A stretch of 41,904 nucleotides of DNA from a virus (IMGVR_UViG_3300000243_000004:1-41904); one strand, 5' to 3'; numbered from the stretch's first letter, positions 1-8,624 are shown. Translations and numbers: made by a program. The notes: generated by a model not told the origin, from the letters alone.

Positions 1-224
1 GTTCGTAAAGTTTTATTAATTGTATCCCAATATTGGTATAATAGTGAAGCGGTTACTAATTTAGCAAATTCCAATGAACCCGCCATTATAATAACCTCTA
101 GAGAAGCTCCAGCAAATAATTTGCTAAGACCACTTACTGAGTAGAAAGCGGCTGAAGTTGAAACTGATAAAGCCGAAAAGGCTATTAGGAATGGAAACAT
201 TCCTTGTTTTATTTTTTCTATCAT
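1..224 (-). CDS. Partial membrane protein, N-terminus only
   Basis: The frame opens with ATG at 222-224 and runs off the window at base 1, giving 74 full codons. Two hydrophobic stretches are visible: residues about 9-33, starting MFPFLIAFSALS, and about 43-66. It is therefore a polytopic membrane protein whose remainder lies outside the window. From memory, N-termini of this kind occur in large uncharacterised proteins of marine T4-like phages, but I cannot name a function. A late-type promoter motif ends only two bases before this ATG. That suggests the true start may be the second ATG (198-200), which would leave a leader like those of the other late genes. Confidence 0.6.
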   Translation of the reverse strand, partial: MIEKIKQGMFPFLIAFSALSVSTSAAFYSVSGLSKLFAGASLEVIIMAGSLEFAKLVTASLLYQYWDTINKTLR

Positions 225-226
225 AG

Positions 227-236
227 TGATAAATAT
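227..236 (-). promoter_or_regulatory. Late-type promoter motif
   Basis: The sense strand reads ATATTTATCA, matching the motif found before other virion genes with C in place of A near the end. It lies 2 bases before the first ATG and 26 bases before the second ATG of the partial membrane protein gene. Confidence 0.5.
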
Positions 237-264
237 AAGAAAAAATTAGCTATAAGCCAAATAA

Positions 265-729
265 TTATGCGTAATCCTTGTAAGTTATAGTAACTTGACC
301 TCCATTTACTAAAACATCTGCTATTGGTGGGTAGATTCTTTTATAAGCATCCGTGGAAGAACCTAAAAACCCACTTTTTGTAATATTTTGTGTTTGTGAA
401 TCCCCTACTAAAAGACACCCAGCTGAGTCGTCATCGTCATTTCCTATATGAATTAATATATATTCAAATCCCGGGACATCTCTAACCCAAAGCATTCCCT
501 TATTAAATTCTTCACCAAATTTATCATCATATCTTTGATTGAATCCGCCTTCTGTGCGAAGGGTTACATTGTATTCTCCTGCAGGGATTCTAGTTTCACC
601 TGGTATTTTTACTTCACGAAACTCATCCTCTAAAGTAAAACATAAAAATTTACGTTTATCTGTAGTGTCAAATAATGCCCCTAGTGTAGAATCACTATCC
701 GAACTAAATCTTAAGACTTCTAATTTCAT
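265..729 (-). CDS. DUF5675-like protein, possible peptidoglycan-active enzyme
   Basis: This 154-residue protein fits the DUF5675 pattern found in phages and Bacteroidota. It has a strand-rich N-terminus (MKLEVLRF), an IPAGEYNV segment, and a C-terminal H-x-G-N followed by S-x-G-C (His94, Cys105 from this start). The His/Cys signature resembles the active-site motif of YkuD-type L,D-transpeptidases; catalysis is my inference, not established. I chose ATG 727-729 because the longer frame begins with TTG and overlaps the upstream gene. With ATG the gene starts one base after that gene's TAA. Its neighbours are small membrane proteins, so a lysis or cell-wall role is possible. Confidence 0.7.
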   Translation of the reverse strand: MKLEVLRFSSDSDSTLGALFDTTDKRKFLCFTLEDEFREVKIPGETRIPAGEYNVTLRTEGGFNQRYDDKFGEEFNKGMLWVRDVPGFEYILIHIGNDDDDSAGCLLVGDSQTQNITKSGFLGSSTDAYKRIYPPIADVLVNGGQVTITYKDYA

Positions 730-730
730 A

Positions 731-991
731 TTATTTTTTAGATTTGTTACCAAATATTTTTCCTAATTCAGCAATACCGAAACTACCTAAAGTAATAAAT
801 AAAAATGAATCATATATAAATTCATTAATTACTAAATCTTTTCCAAAGTATCCGGTAACTAGATCTACAATCGCAAATATAGTCATAATAGCAAATGAAG
901 CAAAACCTACTACAGTTTTTTCATTTATATCGTTACTATCTTTAAAAATATCTCTGAATGCCATCCATTTTTGTTTTAATTTATTTAACAT
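731..991 (-). CDS. Small two-helix membrane protein, holin-like
   Basis: This 86-residue protein has two hydrophobic segments, about residues 27-48 and 55-76, between a basic N-terminus and a basic tail (FGNKSKK). Size and topology resemble class II holins, which release endolysin by forming membrane lesions, but many small phage membrane proteins look like this. It sits one base upstream of the DUF5675-like gene and downstream of the GAF-like membrane protein gene. No promoter motif is visible before it, so it is probably co-transcribed with the upstream gene. Function is inferred from context only. Confidence 0.6.
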   Translation of the reverse strand: MLNKLKQKWMAFRDIFKDSNDINEKTVVGFASFAIMTIFAIVDLVTGYFGKDLVINEFIYDSFLFITLGSFGIAELGKIFGNKSKK

Positions 992-1030
992 AAGATAACT
1001 TTTTTAGTTGCAACTCGTTTTATTTTAAGT

Positions 1031-1636
1031 TCAAGGGGCAGATAAATGACTTGATATGTATCCTGCGATTCTACCTGCTTTGATTTGGAAGTGTTCCCAC
1101 TCATCTTTAGTTAATCGTTTTTTCTTACTAACGAAATCAACTCCTATATTTCCAATATACTTTTCATCTAATGTAAATAAGGGTACTAAGTATGTAGCTT
1201 TTGTACCAACGGATTCTGCTGCTCCTTTTAAACCATAAGTTGCAACTTTTGGATCCCTATAATCATTGATAAAGATTCCTTTGCCTCCCATCATATGTTC
1301 AAATGCTTTAGGATAAAGTGAACAGGGTATATTGCTAAAAGTATGTGCAATTGAAGAAACACCTGCTTTATTAACTTCGTAAAATATTGAGAATTTTTGT
1401 ATTGATTTACCTGTTGGGTAAAAATTACCACCATTATGAAATTGAGCAATCCAAACTCTATCTCCTTTAAACTCTTCTCTTATTTGTTCGAGTTCATCAC
1501 TAATTAAAGAAACACTTGTAATATTTTCTTTAACTATATCCCTACTCTTATTTTTTTCTTTAAGTAAGTATTTTTGTACTACTAAGTAAAGTACAGGTCC
1601 TACTACCCCTGTTAAAAATGCCCCAATTATTTCCAT
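1031..1636 (-). CDS. Membrane-anchored GAF-like domain protein
   Basis: The protein has 201 residues. Residues 1-22 form an N-terminal membrane helix, followed by a basic stop (KYLLKEKNKSR) and a short predicted helix. A soluble domain spans about 45-195; its pattern (DRVWIAQFHNGG, then YLVPLF and IGNIGVDF strands) is GAF-like. GAF domains bind small ligands or mediate dimers, and no catalytic output domain is attached here. It follows a terminator and a late-type promoter, with a 57-base leader. A sensor or inner-membrane role during late infection is conceivable but unproven. I do not recognise a characterised phage homologue. Confidence 0.6.
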   Translation of the reverse strand: MEIIGAFLTGVVGPVLYLVVQKYLLKEKNKSRDIVKENITSVSLISDELEQIREEFKGDRVWIAQFHNGGNFYPTGKSIQKFSIFYEVNKAGVSSIAHTFSNIPCSLYPKAFEHMMGGKGIFINDYRDPKVATYGLKGAAESVGTKATYLVPLFTLDEKYIGNIGVDFVSKKKRLTKDEWEHFQIKAGRIAGYISSHLSAP

Positions 1637-1693
1637 TATATGGCTATGATATATTTAGTATTTATTTCACTATATTTTTGTAACCATGTTTGC

Positions 1694-1703
1694 TTATAAA
1701 TAT
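1694..1703 (-). promoter_or_regulatory. Late-type promoter motif
   Basis: The sense strand reads ATATTTATAA, 57 bases upstream of the GAF-like gene and directly downstream of a terminator hairpin. Confidence 0.55.
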
Positions 1704-1734
1704 AAAAAAGGGAGGTGCAGATGCACCCCTCTTT
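1704..1734 (-). terminator. Intrinsic terminator after the 79-residue membrane protein gene
   Basis: On the minus strand the two arms GGTGCA and TGCACC close a TC loop, and the stem extends through G-T and G-C pairs with one mismatch. A run of T follows. It lies 14 bases below the end of the 79-residue gene. Confidence 0.7.
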
Positions 1735-1747
1735 AATATTTTTTTTG

Positions 1748-1987
1748 TTATTTAAATAGTCCCTTTACCCAATTTTTGAATAAATCCCAATTACGCGTAG
1801 CAAACACACCAAATGCGATACCAGCGTAAAATTTAAAACCAAGTGGTAAAAGAATTAATCCTACAATTAATCCTAAAAACCCTTCTATACCATTACCTAC
1901 TACCCAATTTTTTACTAAGTTAAAGATTCTTTTAAAGAATCCAACTTTTTTAATTGGTGCTGGTTTAACTGATTTTTTTCTTGCCAT
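1748..1987 (-). CDS. Small basic membrane protein
   Basis: This 79-residue protein starts with a strongly basic tail (MARKKSVKPAPIKK). An amphipathic stretch follows, then a hydrophobic core at about residues 35-62 (FLGLIVGLILLPLGFKFYAGIAFGV, written here only in outline as one long or two short helices). It ends in a basic amphipathic tail. It is transcribed from its own promoter-like motif and closed by its own terminator, so it is a single-gene unit. Size and charge would suit a holin-like or membrane-modifying protein, but I do not recognise the family. Confidence 0.6.
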   Translation of the reverse strand: MARKKSVKPAPIKKVGFFKRIFNLVKNWVVGNGIEGFLGLIVGLILLPLGFKFYAGIAFGVFATRNWDLFKNWVKGLFK

Positions 1988-2010
1988 AATTATTTTTATT
2001 TAATTGTTTA

Positions 2011-2021
2011 TTATACATATG
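2011..2021 (-). promoter_or_regulatory. Variant late-type promoter motif (G form)
   Basis: The sense strand reads CATATGTATAA, 23 bases before the ATG of the 79-residue gene. It abuts the nrdA stop codon. Confidence 0.5.
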
Positions 2022-3737
2022 TTAACCATCACAAGAGATGCAATCACTCATTCTGGATCCCAAGTCTCCCTTAATTACACTATCAGTTCTTAAATAATAT
2101 AATGTCTTTATGCCCAACTTCCACGCTTCTAAATGGACTTGATTAATCCATTTAGGTGAATCATTAACATCAAATGATAAATTTAAAGATTGGGTTTGGT
2201 CAATGTAACGCTGTCTAATAGCAGCTTGACGTACTAATTCTAATTGGTTTATTTCAGGGAATGTTAAAAATAATTCCTTTTCCTCAGGTGTTAAAATATT
2301 ATCCGGTAGTCCCTGTACAGAACCATCCTGTTCTAACATTACATCCCACCACTTATCTTTATCTTCTCCTTTTTCAATTAATATTTTCTGTAATTCTTTA
2401 TTCTTTCTAATAAATGTTCCTTTAGCACCATTAAATGTGTAGATATTTGCGGGTAAAGGTTCAATACCTGCTGAAATACCACCTACAATTACTGAATTTG
2501 ATACTGTTGGGGCAACTGCTAATAAGTGAGTATTTCTCATACCTGTTCCTCTACACCATAAAGGTTCTCCATATTCTAAAGCTAAGGCCATAGACGCTTT
2601 TTCAGCTTTTCCTCTAATATCGGAAAATATATTTTTAGTGTGAGATGTTGAGGCAATAGAATTAAATGGTAATCCTTTTTGTTGTAAAAATGAATGCCAA
2701 CCCATTACACCTAAACCTAAAGCACGACCTTTACGAGCATGATTATATGTTCTTTCTAATGATGTTTTACCTGCTGATTTATCAATAAATTCTTGCATTA
2801 CCCCATCTAGAAACCAAGTAGCTAATTCAACTGTATCTGTATCTTTCCATTCATCATACTTTGATAAATTTAAAGAAGATAAACAACAAATAAATGAATG
2901 TTCTTCATCTGTAAATAAAGTAATTTCAGAACAAATATTAGTCATACTAACCTCTAAATTGTTTAACCTATAAGCAATTGGGTTATCTTTATTAACATTA
3001 TCCTTATACATTATATAAGGTTCACCTGTTTCCATTCTGGATTTTAAAATAGTAGCCCATTTATTCATTGATTCTGGGTCTCTTGCCTCTAATTTTCTCA
3101 TAAATGAATCACCTACAACAACACATTGGTGTAAATTAAGACATTGTCTATTAGGATCTCCTTTTGGTCTACGAATTTGTAAAAACTCATCAATGTCTCC
3201 ATGTTCAATATCTAAATTAACAGATGCTGCTCCTCTTCTTACATTCCCTTGGTTAGTTGCTATAATAGATGAATCAAATATTTTAGCCCACGGCACTACA
3301 CCTTCACTTTTACCATTTCCTGTAATTCCTTCTCCACGTTCTCTAATGCGAGATAACGAAATACCTACACCACCACCGGATGCTGTTAACTTCATGAGTT
3401 CCGCGTTAGTTAAACCGATTCCACGTATTGAATCAGGTGTATCAACACCAAAACACGAAATAGGTAAACCTCTATCGGTCCCCATATTTGATAAAACAGG
3501 TGATGCTAAACCTAACCAACCATTCCACATTATTTTGAAGAATTTACTTGCTAGTTCTGGTTTTTTTAATCTTGTAGCTGCGGCATTTGATACCCTTCTA
3601 TAAGCTGTTTTTACAGTTTCGTTAGGTAATAAATAACCTTTAGAAATTGTCGCTAATGAAATCTCATCCATCCATTCTGGGTATTGTTTTCCAGCTTCCC
3701 AATTACTATAATCTACTTGTAGTGCGTTATTTTCCAT
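2022..3737 (-). CDS. nrdA: Ribonucleotide reductase class I, large subunit, short form
   Basis: It reduces ribonucleoside diphosphates to deoxyribonucleotides together with NrdB. The 571 residues carry the class I active site: redox cysteines at C95 (PISCFG) and C284 (FICCLS), the N267-x-C269-x-E271 triad, the radical-transfer pair Y547-Y548 and a C-terminal C566-x-x-C569. E. coli NrdA has 761 residues. The region before the first active-site cysteine is short here, so the N-terminal ATP-cone that senses dATP is absent. The enzyme should therefore lack overall-activity inhibition, which would suit a phage that needs dNTPs in excess. It lies downstream of nrdB with one small gene between. Confidence 0.96.
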   Translation of the reverse strand: MENNALQVDYSNWEAGKQYPEWMDEISLATISKGYLLPNETVKTAYRRVSNAAATRLKKPELASKFFKIMWNGWLGLASPVLSNMGTDRGLPISCFGVDTPDSIRGIGLTNAELMKLTASGGGVGISLSRIRERGEGITGNGKSEGVVPWAKIFDSSIIATNQGNVRRGAASVNLDIEHGDIDEFLQIRRPKGDPNRQCLNLHQCVVVGDSFMRKLEARDPESMNKWATILKSRMETGEPYIMYKDNVNKDNPIAYRLNNLEVSMTNICSEITLFTDEEHSFICCLSSLNLSKYDEWKDTDTVELATWFLDGVMQEFIDKSAGKTSLERTYNHARKGRALGLGVMGWHSFLQQKGLPFNSIASTSHTKNIFSDIRGKAEKASMALALEYGEPLWCRGTGMRNTHLLAVAPTVSNSVIVGGISAGIEPLPANIYTFNGAKGTFIRKNKELQKILIEKGEDKDKWWDVMLEQDGSVQGLPDNILTPEEKELFLTFPEINQLELVRQAAIRQRYIDQTQSLNLSFDVNDSPKWINQVHLEAWKLGIKTLYYLRTDSVIKGDLGSRMSDCISCDG

Positions 3738-3745
3738 TTAGGTTC

Positions 3746-4045
3746 CTATTTTTTAAATGGTTTTTCATCACCCTTTTCATCGAAATACTTGTCCCTTGTT
3801 TTTTTAGATTCTACCCTAATATTTTCGTGTAATTTATTAAAAGTTTCTAACATTTTAACATTTTTGTACCCATTTTCCTGGATTTTCACCAATAGTCGAT
3901 CTACATTATTAAATTGGTTTTCTGTTTCCTGTTTTATTGCCTCCTTTATTATAGACAAAACTTTTCTTGTATCTGGTTCTAATTCTGCATTTTCTAAAAT
4001 TATTAATATCTCTTCTACTTGTGATAAATTTAATTCTAATGTCAT
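3746..4045 (-). CDS. Small uncharacterised helical protein between nrdB and nrdA
   Basis: This 99-residue protein starts at the ATG at 4043-4045 (MTLELNLSQVEEI). The longer frame begins with TTG and overlaps nrdB, so I rejected it. The leader before this ATG is A/C-rich with no Shine-Dalgarno. The sequence is charged and helical with no cysteine pair, so it is not the glutaredoxin or thioredoxin often found beside phage nrd genes. The C-terminus is lysine-rich (GDEKPFKK). It is probably co-transcribed with nrdB and nrdA. I do not recognise its family. Confidence 0.6.
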   Translation of the reverse strand: MTLELNLSQVEEILIILENAELEPDTRKVLSIIKEAIKQETENQFNNVDRLLVKIQENGYKNVKMLETFNKLHENIRVESKKTRDKYFDEKGDEKPFKK

Positions 4046-4080
4046 AATTTGTTTGTTTTTGGTTTGTTTGTGTTTTGTTT

Positions 4081-5067
4081 TTAAAATAAATCGTTTACGT
4101 CCCAATTTTGGACTCCTTTACTATAATTTGTTACTCTATTTGCGAAAAAATCTGTATGTTGTTTACCTGCTGATAAGCTATCAAACCATTTCATTCTTTT
4201 TATTGCGTCTTGGTCTATACCATTAACGATAGCACCATATCCTAAATCACCCATTTTAGTGTTTACTCTATGTTTGATAAATGATACTAAATCATATTTT
4301 GGACATCCTTTTAAATCCCCCATTTCATACACTTTATCAATAAAATCTAATTCTAATTTTAAAGATAGTAATGCAGCTTCTTCAATATCTGCTTTTAATT
4401 CAGGTGTATTAAATTCCGGATGTTCTTCTAATAAGGTTCTAAATAACCAACATCCAGCATTAGAATGTAATGATTCATCTCTAATACTCCACTCAACTAT
4501 TTGACCTACACCTTTAAGCTTATTATCTAATTTAAAGGACAATAAAACTGCAAATGATGAAAATAAATTTACACCTTCTGTAAATGCTGAAAATATAGCT
4601 AATGATTTAGCTCTTTCATGCCAATTTGCTTCACCATTATGAGAATCTCTAACTTCAGTTAATGCTGATATTTTAGCCATTGTAGCTTCATCTTCTAGGA
4701 ACTCACTAAAATTGTCTAATCCTAATTCTTCATTTAGCAAAGAATAGGCTTCAGCGTGAATTGTTTCAAACGCTGCAAAAGTAACAGCCATTTTAATTAC
4801 TTCCGGCTTTCTAAACCATTTTGTAACTAAAGTTGACCAGTAATCATTTACTACAGTTTCTGTTTGAGCAAACCCCTTTAAAATAGTACCAATTATATTT
4901 TTTTCGTTTTCTGTTAGATTTTGTTTCCAATCATTAACATCACTCATCATTGGAACTTCTGTGTGTAACCAATGTGCTTGTTGTTGTTGTAACCAAAAAT
5001 CAGATGCTTCTTGATACTCGAACGGTTTATAAACAATACGTTCTTTTAATAGTGAGGTTTTTGCCAT
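4081..5067 (-). CDS. nrdB: Ribonucleotide reductase class I, small (radical) subunit
   Basis: This is the ferritin-like, 328-residue subunit that generates the radical used by NrdA. By position-matching to E. coli NrdB, the metal ligands are E70, E101, H104, E164, E198 and H201, and the radical tyrosine is Y108 (FETIHAEAY). The first ligand is Glu where E. coli has Asp84, while the tyrosine is kept. Chlamydial class Ic has Glu there but lacks the tyrosine. The C-terminus (WDVNDLF) ends in the acidic/aromatic tail expected to dock with NrdA. The gene lies between the helicase gene and a small unknown gene. Confidence 0.96.
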   Translation of the reverse strand: MAKTSLLKERIVYKPFEYQEASDFWLQQQQAHWLHTEVPMMSDVNDWKQNLTENEKNIIGTILKGFAQTETVVNDYWSTLVTKWFRKPEVIKMAVTFAAFETIHAEAYSLLNEELGLDNFSEFLEDEATMAKISALTEVRDSHNGEANWHERAKSLAIFSAFTEGVNLFSSFAVLLSFKLDNKLKGVGQIVEWSIRDESLHSNAGCWLFRTLLEEHPEFNTPELKADIEEAALLSLKLELDFIDKVYEMGDLKGCPKYDLVSFIKHRVNTKMGDLGYGAIVNGIDQDAIKRMKWFDSLSAGKQHTDFFANRVTNYSKGVQNWDVNDLF

Positions 5068-5089
5068 TTTATAATTGTTTTTATTTAAT

Positions 5090-6478
5090 TTAAGTTTTTA
5101 GATCAAAAAAAGCAGAATTGTATTTCTCTGCTAATTTCTTTTTTGTTTGAAAATCAGTGTCATCTAGACTATTAGATTTAGTACTAGGAGCCCATGTTTT
5201 CTCTTCATTATCACCTGATGGTGAATAGTTTTGGGATACTTCAAAATGTCCCGTACTTGTATCTGCTACTACACCATATGTAATACCATCTTGACCATAA
5301 CGATTTTTCATAATATGAAACCTTCCAGTTCCATTTACTTTGTCTTCCTTTTTACGGGATAAAGACATACAAAAGTCAGTAATCATCAGTTTGTCGTAAG
5401 AACCTGCTGCCTTATCTCCTTCTATAATATCATCATTTGCACCTGCTCTATTAACTTGAGATACTGACCAAATAGGTATGTTAAGTGTTCTAGCTAATCC
5501 CTTTGTACTAACATAAATATCATCAATTTCATCTTTTCGTTCACGATTTTGTTTTTTTGATGAAAGTAAGTCAACATAATCAATTATAACTAAATCAGCT
5601 TTCATTCCCATTCCTTCACATTTTTTAATATGTGATTCAATTGTGGACACAGTTGCGCGTCCTGTGGGGAATTCTTTAATTATTAGTTTACCTGGTAAGT
5701 CAGGAATTAGTTCCATTGCTTTAGGTTTTAGTTTTGCACTATCACTAACATCAATACCTGTAAAGAAAGCATCGTATCTTTTTCCAACATAATCTTCACC
5801 AAGCTCTAAGGTATAATGTAAAACTGTGTAACCACATCTTACAGCATGTCCTCCTAATGCTACTAATGACCAAGATTTACCACCTCCTGGGTTACCAAAT
5901 ATAAGACCAAAATCTCCACTTCCAAGTCCACCCTGTAGTATATTGTTGACCAAATCCCATGGAGTTGGTATAGTTTTTCTTGTATTTTCTCTATAACGGT
6001 CTTCAATGTCTTTAAAATATTCATGTCCTAAGTTTTTATCTTGTCCTGCTTTTAGGGCATTGTCCACTAACCCTCTTATTGCTTCAAAATCACCTGCTTT
6101 TAGTAAATCAACGGATGTCATTAAAGCTCTTTTTAATTGTTGATTTTTACAAAAATTAGTAAATTCTTCTTGTACATACTCTAAATCCTCATCTGAAGCT
6201 ACATAAGCTTGTTTTAATTGTTCCTTTAATGAAATTTGAAGTACATCATTATCTATTTTTTTTAATTCAATTTTTAACGTTTCTAAATTAGGGGTAGTAT
6301 GGTATTTATCATAATATTTTAGGATCTCTTTAATAATCCATTTATGAGCACTATTTTCAAAATATTCCTCACTAATAATATCGTGTATATTAATTAAAAA
6401 CTCCTTATGAGTTAAAAGTGATGAAATCGCTTTTATTTGAAAATCTGTTCCATATTGATTAAGCGTGTGCAGTGTCAT
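5090..6478 (-). CDS. gp41: Replicative DNA helicase, DnaB/T4 gp41-like
   Basis: This hexameric 5'-3' helicase unwinds DNA ahead of the replication fork. The 462 residues comprise an N-terminal helical domain (about 1-150) and a RecA-like motor. The motor shows Walker A at 195-202 (GNPGGGKS), Walker B ending at D300 (LVIIDYVDLL), and the sensor motif SVSQVNR. The length is close to T4 gp41 (475). The gene stands in a run of recombination and replication genes, between the 5' nuclease and nrdB. No primase is recognisable in the window, so a gp61 homologue would have to be elsewhere. Confidence 0.93.
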   Translation of the reverse strand: MTLHTLNQYGTDFQIKAISSLLTHKEFLINIHDIISEEYFENSAHKWIIKEILKYYDKYHTTPNLETLKIELKKIDNDVLQISLKEQLKQAYVASDEDLEYVQEEFTNFCKNQQLKRALMTSVDLLKAGDFEAIRGLVDNALKAGQDKNLGHEYFKDIEDRYRENTRKTIPTPWDLVNNILQGGLGSGDFGLIFGNPGGGKSWSLVALGGHAVRCGYTVLHYTLELGEDYVGKRYDAFFTGIDVSDSAKLKPKAMELIPDLPGKLIIKEFPTGRATVSTIESHIKKCEGMGMKADLVIIDYVDLLSSKKQNRERKDEIDDIYVSTKGLARTLNIPIWSVSQVNRAGANDDIIEGDKAAGSYDKLMITDFCMSLSRKKEDKVNGTGRFHIMKNRYGQDGITYGVVADTSTGHFEVSQNYSPSGDNEEKTWAPSTKSNSLDDTDFQTKKKLAEKYNSAFFDLKT

Positions 6479-6495
6479 ATAACCTTTTTATTTTA

Positions 6496-7536
6496 TTATT
6501 GTTTGTATACTGGGAATTTTGTAAATATATCTTTAATCCACATATCTAAATTCCTTATCATCCCTCCAAGTTTATCTTCATTATACAATGAAATAAACAT
6601 TTCAGCGTTTAAATCCGGTAAATCTTCATCAATTAAATCACTAACGTGTTTTTTACCTCTTTCATCTATTAATGGGATACTTAAATCCATAACCTTATAA
6701 TTAGTTTCAATTCGATCTTTGTCCTGCAATATACGTGAATATACAATATGATCCTTGAATTTCCTAGCACATATGTCAAAAATGTCATCTAAAGTTAATT
6801 CGTGAGTTTTCAATTCAGGAAATTTTTTAAATATACCCTTTTCACCTAAACCTTTAATACCTTTAACATTATCTGAATTATCACCTAATAAAGTTTTATA
6901 TAAAATAAAATTTGAGGGTAATAAACCAAACTTTTGTTCTACTACTTGTGGAGTATAATATTCTTTCTCCATTGGTCTATATACAATAATTTTATCAGTT
7001 ACTAGTTGTAGGAAATCCTTATCACTAGATACTATAAAACAAGTTGAATTATGTCTTTCTACTAGTTTTTCAGCTAACACTGCTATAACATCATCCGCTT
7101 CAACTTTATCGAGTATAGTGGTTTTAACAGGTAATAGTTTTAAATATTGAATTATACGTACAATTTGGTCGATTTTTGAATCATGTTCCTCTTCAATATT
7201 ATCAAACGCTTCCCAATTGGTAATCCTTTGTAAATTTCTTGTTCCTTTGTACTCGGAGAGCAAGTTCTTACGATTTATCGTTGAACCTGCTCCGTCGAAT
7301 ACTACATAAACAGATGTTGGATTTGTTTGTCTAATCATAGCACCTAAAGAACGGAAAAACCCACCTAATCCTCCAATATGTACCCCATCAGGATTTACCA
7401 TATTCATCATAGCAAAATTCCTAAAAAATAGATTTAAACCATCTAGGATTAATACTCTATCGTGTCGTTTTAAAACAGGCTCTTCCCCTTGCTCCTGAAC
7501 TGTATCCAGGAGTTTAAATAAATCTTTGTGCTTCAT
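6496..7536 (-). CDS. rnh: 5'-3' exonuclease, RNase H/FEN family (T4 rnh-like)
   Basis: Flap endonucleases of this family remove RNA primers from lagging-strand fragments. The 346 residues contain the expected acidic metal ligands: D32 (LILDGLNLF), D81 (VVFDG), E146/D148/D149 (EADD), D172 and D174 (SSDKDF), and D219/D222 (LLGDNSDN). The helix-two-turn-helix motif GIKGLGEKG follows at 226-234. T4 RNase H has 305 residues; the extra length here is mostly a short N-terminal extension. The neighbours are uvsX upstream and the helicase downstream. Confidence 0.92.
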   Translation of the reverse strand: MKHKDLFKLLDTVQEQGEEPVLKRHDRVLILDGLNLFFRNFAMMNMVNPDGVHIGGLGGFFRSLGAMIRQTNPTSVYVVFDGAGSTINRKNLLSEYKGTRNLQRITNWEAFDNIEEEHDSKIDQIVRIIQYLKLLPVKTTILDKVEADDVIAVLAEKLVERHNSTCFIVSSDKDFLQLVTDKIIVYRPMEKEYYTPQVVEQKFGLLPSNFILYKTLLGDNSDNVKGIKGLGEKGIFKKFPELKTHELTLDDIFDICARKFKDHIVYSRILQDKDRIETNYKVMDLSIPLIDERGKKHVSDLIDEDLPDLNAEMFISLYNEDKLGGMIRNLDMWIKDIFTKFPVYKQ

Positions 7537-7545
7537 GTTTGGTTT

Positions 7546-8622
7546 TTAAATGTCTGCTTGGTCGAACAGAACAGGTGTTACATCATCATCATCTTCTACA
7601 ATCTCGAAAGTTCCTCCTCCTAGGATTTTAGACCATTCGTCAGCATGTGCCTTCTTGTAGTTGTTTTTGTCTTTATCTGTGTCTTCGATAAATCCATGTG
7701 TGGTCATAACAATTTTACCTCTTGACTGAATACCATTAACGTGGTTCTTATCAATTTGTAAATTAGTACGTTTACCCCATTCAACTTGCTTACCACCTTT
7801 AATTGCTTTAATTTTAGATGTTCCAGCGTTTGAAACGTTTCCAAATGTAACTACAAATGTAGCATCATACCACATTGCCATTCCACCTTTGTTCATCATC
7901 TTTGGTTGACCCATAGGTGATTCTGCTTTTGCTGTCCATACTTTATTAATAGCAATTAATGTGTTAGTATATGGTGCTGATTCTTTACGAGACATTACAA
8001 TACTTTGGTTAACTGTATTACCAAATTGTGTTGACATTGCACCCGCATTCCATTCATTGTTATTTTTCAGTTTTTCAACTGACATAGCACAGGGAATTGA
8101 TCCAATTGAATCCCAGAAAAACGCTAGATCATAAGGTAAGTTACCCTTTTTCTGCTCATTCTGTAAATCCATAATAAAGGCAGCAACATCTTCAATAGTA
8201 TGTACTGTTTCTCTATCAACGTAAATAAAATTACCATCGTAATCAAGTACTTCACCCGTATCTTTATCTTTAATAAGATTAACTTGTAACCCCATTTGGG
8301 CTGCATGTTCCCAGTTCCATTTCATCTCTGTAATGATAAAAACAGGTAGTATCCCCATTTTTTGAGCTTCAACCGCGGCTTCTAGTAAAGCGGTAGTTTT
8401 ACCAGTATCAGAATGTCCTCTAAGTAATGAAATATGTCCCATTGGTATACCTGGTACTCCTGCTATTTCTTGAAAGGCAGGGGATAATGGTATCCACTTT
8501 TGGTCCTTAAATTTGACGTTTTTATCTAAACCTTTAGAAGACTTAAATTTATTTAAATCAAATTTGCTCTTAATCTCGGCAGACACTGCCGCCGAGAGAG
8601 ACTTTGATATTTTTTTCGCCAT
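7546..8622 (-). CDS. uvsX: UvsX/RecA-like recombinase
   Basis: It forms filaments on single-stranded DNA and drives strand exchange, which in T4-type phages also initiates recombination-dependent replication. The 358 residues have Walker A at 69-76 (GHSDTGKT) and Walker B ending at D171 (LAFFWDSIGS). The C-terminus is acidic (VEDDDDV). Length is close to T4 UvsX (391). The gene begins two bases after the gp32-like gene stops, so the two are translated from one message. No UvsY or UvsW is evident in the window. Confidence 0.93.
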   Translation of the reverse strand: MAKKISKSLSAAVSAEIKSKFDLNKFKSSKGLDKNVKFKDQKWIPLSPAFQEIAGVPGIPMGHISLLRGHSDTGKTTALLEAAVEAQKMGILPVFIITEMKWNWEHAAQMGLQVNLIKDKDTGEVLDYDGNFIYVDRETVHTIEDVAAFIMDLQNEQKKGNLPYDLAFFWDSIGSIPCAMSVEKLKNNNEWNAGAMSTQFGNTVNQSIVMSRKESAPYTNTLIAINKVWTAKAESPMGQPKMMNKGGMAMWYDATFVVTFGNVSNAGTSKIKAIKGGKQVEWGKRTNLQIDKNHVNGIQSRGKIVMTTHGFIEDTDKDKNNYKKAHADEWSKILGGGTFEIVEDDDDVTPVLFDQADI

Positions 8623-8624
8623 AT

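Noticed and set aside
3746-4045. A glutaredoxin or thioredoxin between nrdB and nrdA
   Set aside because: The small protein has no C-x-x-C motif and is charged and helical.
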